The notes beneath the pieces are model-generated. The model was not told the DNA's origin. It ran no database searches and saw only the letters and a program-made list of their open reading frames with translations. 40,921 bases of DNA from Patescibacteria group bacterium. GTDB taxonomy: Bacteria; Patescibacteriota; Minisyncoccia; Phycocordibacterales; UBA918. The translations under genes and the position numbers were made by a program. The stretch spans positions 1 to 40,921 of the forward strand of contig JAIELQ010000007.1 in assembly GCA_019752815.1 (NCBI GenBank), read 5' to 3'. Positions 38,180 through 40,921 of the stretch are shown here, piece by piece; the first letter of the stretch is position 1, and each line of letters starts with the position of its first letter.

Positions 38180-40090
38180 ATGAAAAATCCTGGAGAAAAA
38201 TTAATGGCCGAATTGGCTGAAGAACGAAAAGAATTATTATTGGGGTCGGTATTAACGGGTGTAGCGTTGCTCGGGTTGCTAGTGGGTGTATATGCGGATT
38301 GGACGGGGATGTCACCGCTTCTTGTGACGCTCGGGTACGTTGTCTCGTACCTAGCAGGGGGTCTACCAGCAGCGCGCAGTGCTATTGGTAATTTACTAAA
38401 AGGAGAGCTCGATATTGATTTGCTCATGGTGTTGGCAGCACTCGCGGCTGCATTGGTGGGGGCACCGCGCGACGGAGCAATTTTACTCTTTTTGTTTAGT
38501 TTGGCTGGTACCTTGGAACAGTATGCGATGGGTAGTACCAAAAAAGCGGTGGTCGCTCTCATGAAATTACGGCCGGATGAAGCAAACAAACAGTCACAAA
38601 GCGGTGAGGTTGCTCGAGTACCGGTTGAATCACTGGTAATTGATGATGTGGTCGTGATTAAGCCTGGTGAGCGTGTGCCGGTAGACGGAGTGGTTGCGAA
38701 AGGAGCGAGTAGTATTGATCAGTCATCCATGACGGGTGAATCTGTGCCGGTAGATGTGGCCGAAGGCAGTGTGGTGTTCGCGGGTACGGTAAACGGCCAT
38801 GGGGTACTAACAGTGCGGGTTACTAAAACGGCGAGCCATTCAACGCTCGCACAAATGATTACGCTGGTGACTGAAGCTCAGGCTAAACGTTCACCAAGTG
38901 AACGTTTTAGTGATTGGTTTGGTGCCCGGTACACCGTTGTGGTGTTGGTAGGGAGTGCGTTGGGATTGGGTTACTTTTTCTGGATTGATTTACCAGCAGC
39001 TGAAGCCTTTTATAAGGCAGCAACGTTACTGGTGGTAGCTAGTCCATGTGCCATTGTAATTTCAGTGCCGGCCGCGATTTTATCTGCACTGTCAGCATCC
39101 GCGAGACGTGGGATGTTATTTAAGGGCGGTGCCGCTTTAGAAACATTTGCCAAAGTACGGGTCGTGGCGTTTGATAAAACAGGCACTCTGACTACCGGAA
39201 AAATGCAGGTTACGAAAGTAGAAGCGTTTGATATTCCTGAAACCGAATTGCTACGTATCGCCGCCTCAGTTGAGGCTCATTCGGAACACCCGCTGGCTCA
39301 AAGTATTGTGACGTATGCTCGTGAACATAACACCGCGGCGTTACATGTCGATGATGCCAAGGCCATTCCAGGCAAAGGCATGACCGCTGTGATTGACGGC
39401 ATACAGTATGCTATTGGTAATCGAGCCCTCTTGATTGAACGTGGCGTGCAGATTGATGACATGGTTGAACAGCGGATTGCTACACTGGAAGCCAGTGGCA
39501 ATACGACAATTGTAGTAGCGAGTGATGTGGTCTTGGGGGTGTTTGCTATTGCTGATACTGTTCGAGTTTCGGCAAAACAAGCAATTACTGATTTGTATGC
39601 ATCAGGTATCACCAAGGTAGTAATGGTAACGGGTGACAGTCGCACGGTAGCGCTCGCGGTGGCTCGTGAATTGGGTATTAAGGACGATGATGTCTATGCC
39701 GAGTTGCTGCCCGCTGACAAAGTACGTGTGATTGAAGACTTGAAAAAAACAAATCAAGTCGCGTTTGTCGGAGACGGTGTCAACGACGCGGCGGCACTGG
39801 TGACGGCAAACGTCGGTATTGCGATGGGTGCTGCCGGGACTGATGTGGCGCTTGAGGCGGCAGATGTGGCGTTACTGTCTGATGATTTACAAATGATTGT
39901 AAAAGCCCGTCTACTGTCGCAAAAAACCAACACCATCATCAAGCAAAATCTAACGTTTGCGATTGGGATATTAATTGTGATGGTTATCACCACGGTGTTC
40001 TTTTACCTTCCACTGCCGCTTGGTGTACTCGGACATGAGGGCGGTACGCTCCTGGTGGTACTTAATGGTCTAAGACTACTTCTGTTGTAG
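38180..40090 (+). CDS. P1B-type heavy-metal-transporting ATPase (P1B-4-like)
   Basis: 636 residues. Actuator TGES (about 185-188), metal-site helix SPCAIVISVPAA (Cys about 289), phosphorylation site DKTGTLTTG (Asp about 332), EHPLAQSIVTYA (HP locus), GDSRTVALAVA and VAFVGDGVNDAAAL. The final helix has GHEGGTLLVVLNGL. SPC together with HEGGT points to the P1B-4 group (Co2+, Fe2+ or Zn2+ export). It has no N-terminal metal-binding domain. TACGAT (38168-38173) ends 6 nt before the ATG. Confidence 0.94.
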   Translation: MKNPGEKLMAELAEERKELLLGSVLTGVALLGLLVGVYADWTGMSPLLVTLGYVVSYLAGGLPAARSAIGNLLKGELDIDLLMVLAALAAALVGAPRDGAILLFLFSLAGTLEQYAMGSTKKAVVALMKLRPDEANKQSQSGEVARVPVESLVIDDVVVIKPGERVPVDGVVAKGASSIDQSSMTGESVPVDVAEGSVVFAGTVNGHGVLTVRVTKTASHSTLAQMITLVTEAQAKRSPSERFSDWFGARYTVVVLVGSALGLGYFFWIDLPAAEAFYKAATLLVVASPCAIVISVPAAILSALSASARRGMLFKGGAALETFAKVRVVAFDKTGTLTTGKMQVTKVEAFDIPETELLRIAASVEAHSEHPLAQSIVTYAREHNTAALHVDDAKAIPGKGMTAVIDGIQYAIGNRALLIERGVQIDDMVEQRIATLEASGNTTIVVASDVVLGVFAIADTVRVSAKQAITDLYASGITKVVMVTGDSRTVALAVARELGIKDDDVYAELLPADKVRVIEDLKKTNQVAFVGDGVNDAAALVTANVGIAMGAAGTDVALEAADVALLSDDLQMIVKARLLSQKTNTIIKQNLTFAIGILIVMVITTVFFYLPLPLGVLGHEGGTLLVVLNGLRLLLL

Positions 40091-40175
40091 GTGTTGTCGA
40101 GTCATTGTTTGATTGAAATAAAGCCCGCACTCAATCGGCTTTATAGATAGTGATTACTAATAATTATTATCTACT

Positions 40176-40385
40176 ATGACAACAATCATTAATACCCCTG
40201 GCGAAACAAAAGACAGTGGTACTGGTGCGCTTCTATTCTTTATCCTGGCTCTCGTAATTGTAGGTATCTTGGTGGCGATGTACGGCCTACCTATGTTACG
40301 AAATACAACACCAGAATCTGGCACAACTATTAACGTCCCAGATTCTATTAAGGTTGATGTGGATACAGGGGAATCTGCTCAGTAA
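40176..40385 (+). CDS. 69-residue single-helix membrane protein
   Basis: A polar N-terminus (1-16), one helix (about 17-40, ALLFFILALVIVGILVAMYG) and an acidic extracytoplasmic tail (TINVPDSIKVDVDTGESAQ). Similar short proteins are common near stress membrane proteins in this group. It is followed 44 nt later by the GlsB/YeaQ-like gene. Confidence 0.6.
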   Translation: MTTIINTPGETKDSGTGALLFFILALVIVGILVAMYGLPMLRNTTPESGTTINVPDSIKVDVDTGESAQ

Positions 40386-40429
40386 GCTGTGAACTCTTTT
40401 ATTATTTAGCAATTAATATCATATACGAT

Positions 40430-40681
40430 ATGACAGGAATTTTACTTTGGATTGTGTTGGGTGGAATAGCTGGTTGGATTGCATCACTCATTATGAATAC
40501 AGATGGCCAGCAGGGCTTAGTTTTAAATGTTGTGGTCGGTATTGTAGGGGCAATGATTGGTGGATTTATATTTGGTCTCCTCGGTGAGTCGCCGGTAACA
40601 GGATTCAACCTGTATAGTTTGATGGTAGCGGTAGCCGGCGCAGTTGTGCTCCTGATGATTGTAAAAACAGTTCGTAACTAA
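40430..40681 (+). CDS. GlsB/YeaQ/YmgE (transglycosylase-associated) family membrane protein
   Basis: 83 residues, three hydrophobic helices with the family pattern LLWIVLGGIAGWIASLIM, NVVVGIVGAMIGGFIFGLLG and a final helix with a basic end. A small stress-associated inner-membrane protein of unknown mechanism. TATCAT (40417-40422) ends 7 nt before the ATG. Confidence 0.85.
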   Translation: MTGILLWIVLGGIAGWIASLIMNTDGQQGLVLNVVVGIVGAMIGGFIFGLLGESPVTGFNLYSLMVAVAGAVVLLMIVKTVRN

Positions 40682-40705
40682 ACGCTTCTCTTGATGTTTG
40701 AAATT

Positions 40706-40737
40706 AAAATCACCCTAGTATCGCTGGGGTGATTTTT
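40706..40737 (+). terminator. terminator after the GlsB/YeaQ-like gene
   Basis: AAAATCACCC / GGGGTGATTTTTT stem-loop. Confidence 0.85.
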
Positions 40738-40775
40738 TGTTTATATTCCGAGGGTGGTGATATACTAGTAAAATT

Positions 40776-40921
40776 ATGAATTCAGCTCCTGTGCGCGTGT
40801 GTATCCGTTTGTTACGTTACCTAGCGTTCATAATTATACTGATACTTTCAGTAGCGGCCTTGTTAATTTTTATGAATACTCCTAAAGATCCCACCGTAAC
40901 CAATAGTAGTAAATACTTAGA
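40776..40921 (+). CDS. membrane-anchored protein, cut by window end
   Basis: ATG 40776 opens about 48 codons with no stop before the window edge. One membrane helix (about 14-34, YLAFIIILILSVAALLIFM) is followed by a polar segment. TATACT (40761-40766) ends 9 nt before the ATG. The family cannot be told from this fragment. Confidence 0.6.
   Translation, partial: MNSAPVRVCIRLLRYLAFIIILILSVAALLIFMNTPKDPTVTNSSKYL

Noticed and set aside
1-40921. UGA recoding (SR1/Gracilibacteria-type code)
   Set aside because: TGA ends dprA, pyrF, the barrel-like gene and the gene at 20069 at expected lengths, and other conserved genes lack in-frame TGA.
1-40921. CRISPR array, insertion sequence or integrase
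   Set aside because: No regularly spaced repeats, transposase or recombinase motifs were seen on either strand.

Overview
The window most likely comes from a Candidate Phyla Radiation (Patescibacteria) chromosome, probably Parcubacteria-like. I infer this from the short, tightly packed genes, the TrbC/VirB2-like two-helix pilins, the reduced forms of DnaX, DprA and RelA/SpoT, and many small single-helix membrane proteins. No rRNA or taxon-specific marker is present, so the placement is an inference. The code looks standard: TGA ends dprA, pyrF, the barrel gene and one small membrane gene.

Layout. 1-3135: a divergent tRNA-Tyr and a three-gene operon with two paralogous secreted pilins, one fused to a c-type-lysozyme-like domain and the other to an M15 peptidase-like domain, separated by a membrane-anchored protein. 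3136-3510: hairpin-rich spacer, a 44-bp perfect palindrome and tRNA-Trp. 3530-7325: small membrane proteins, then miaA, a DEDDh exonuclease, pyrE and pyrF on the minus strand. 7449-10400: methyltransferase, tRNA-Leu, a ParB with a long proline-rich tail, and a small basic protein. 10420-16100 (minus): relA/spoT, topA, a TrpR-like regulator bracketed by trp-operator-like palindromes, and dprA. 16132-17545: a barrel-like exported protein and an unknown gene, each with its own signals. 17599-25864: serS, ftsQ, dus, small membrane proteins, a D,D-carboxypeptidase-like gene, a compact dnaX and two histidine phosphatases. 25902-28800: an AT-rich accessory stretch with a LAGLIDADG endonuclease, tRNA-Gln, scattered copies of the tRNA 3' end, and orphan genes. 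28816-40921: dehydrogenase, cytochrome b5-like protein, DUF2200, a cysteine-rich secreted protein, DUF1761, DsbB/BdbC, an MBL hydrolase, Nudix, a dgkA broken by TGA, SIMPL, an aquaporin-like channel, a P1B-ATPase and small membrane proteins.

How the genes fit together. Much of the content concerns the cell envelope: wall-cleaving pilins, carboxypeptidase, FtsQ, DsbB (which would serve the cysteine-rich exported proteins) and undecaprenol/diacylglycerol kinase. The rest is information processing (MiaA, Dus, SerS, TopA, DnaX, ParB, DprA) and the last steps of UMP synthesis.

Two initiation styles are visible. At least 17 genes have a TANN(A/C)T -10-like hexamer ending 6-8 nt before the start codon, which predicts leaderless mRNAs. 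About eight others have a clear Shine-Dalgarno and usually their own terminator. The most interesting observations are the pilin-hydrolase operon, the leaderless grammar, and the TrpR-like gene with its operator-like palindromes.
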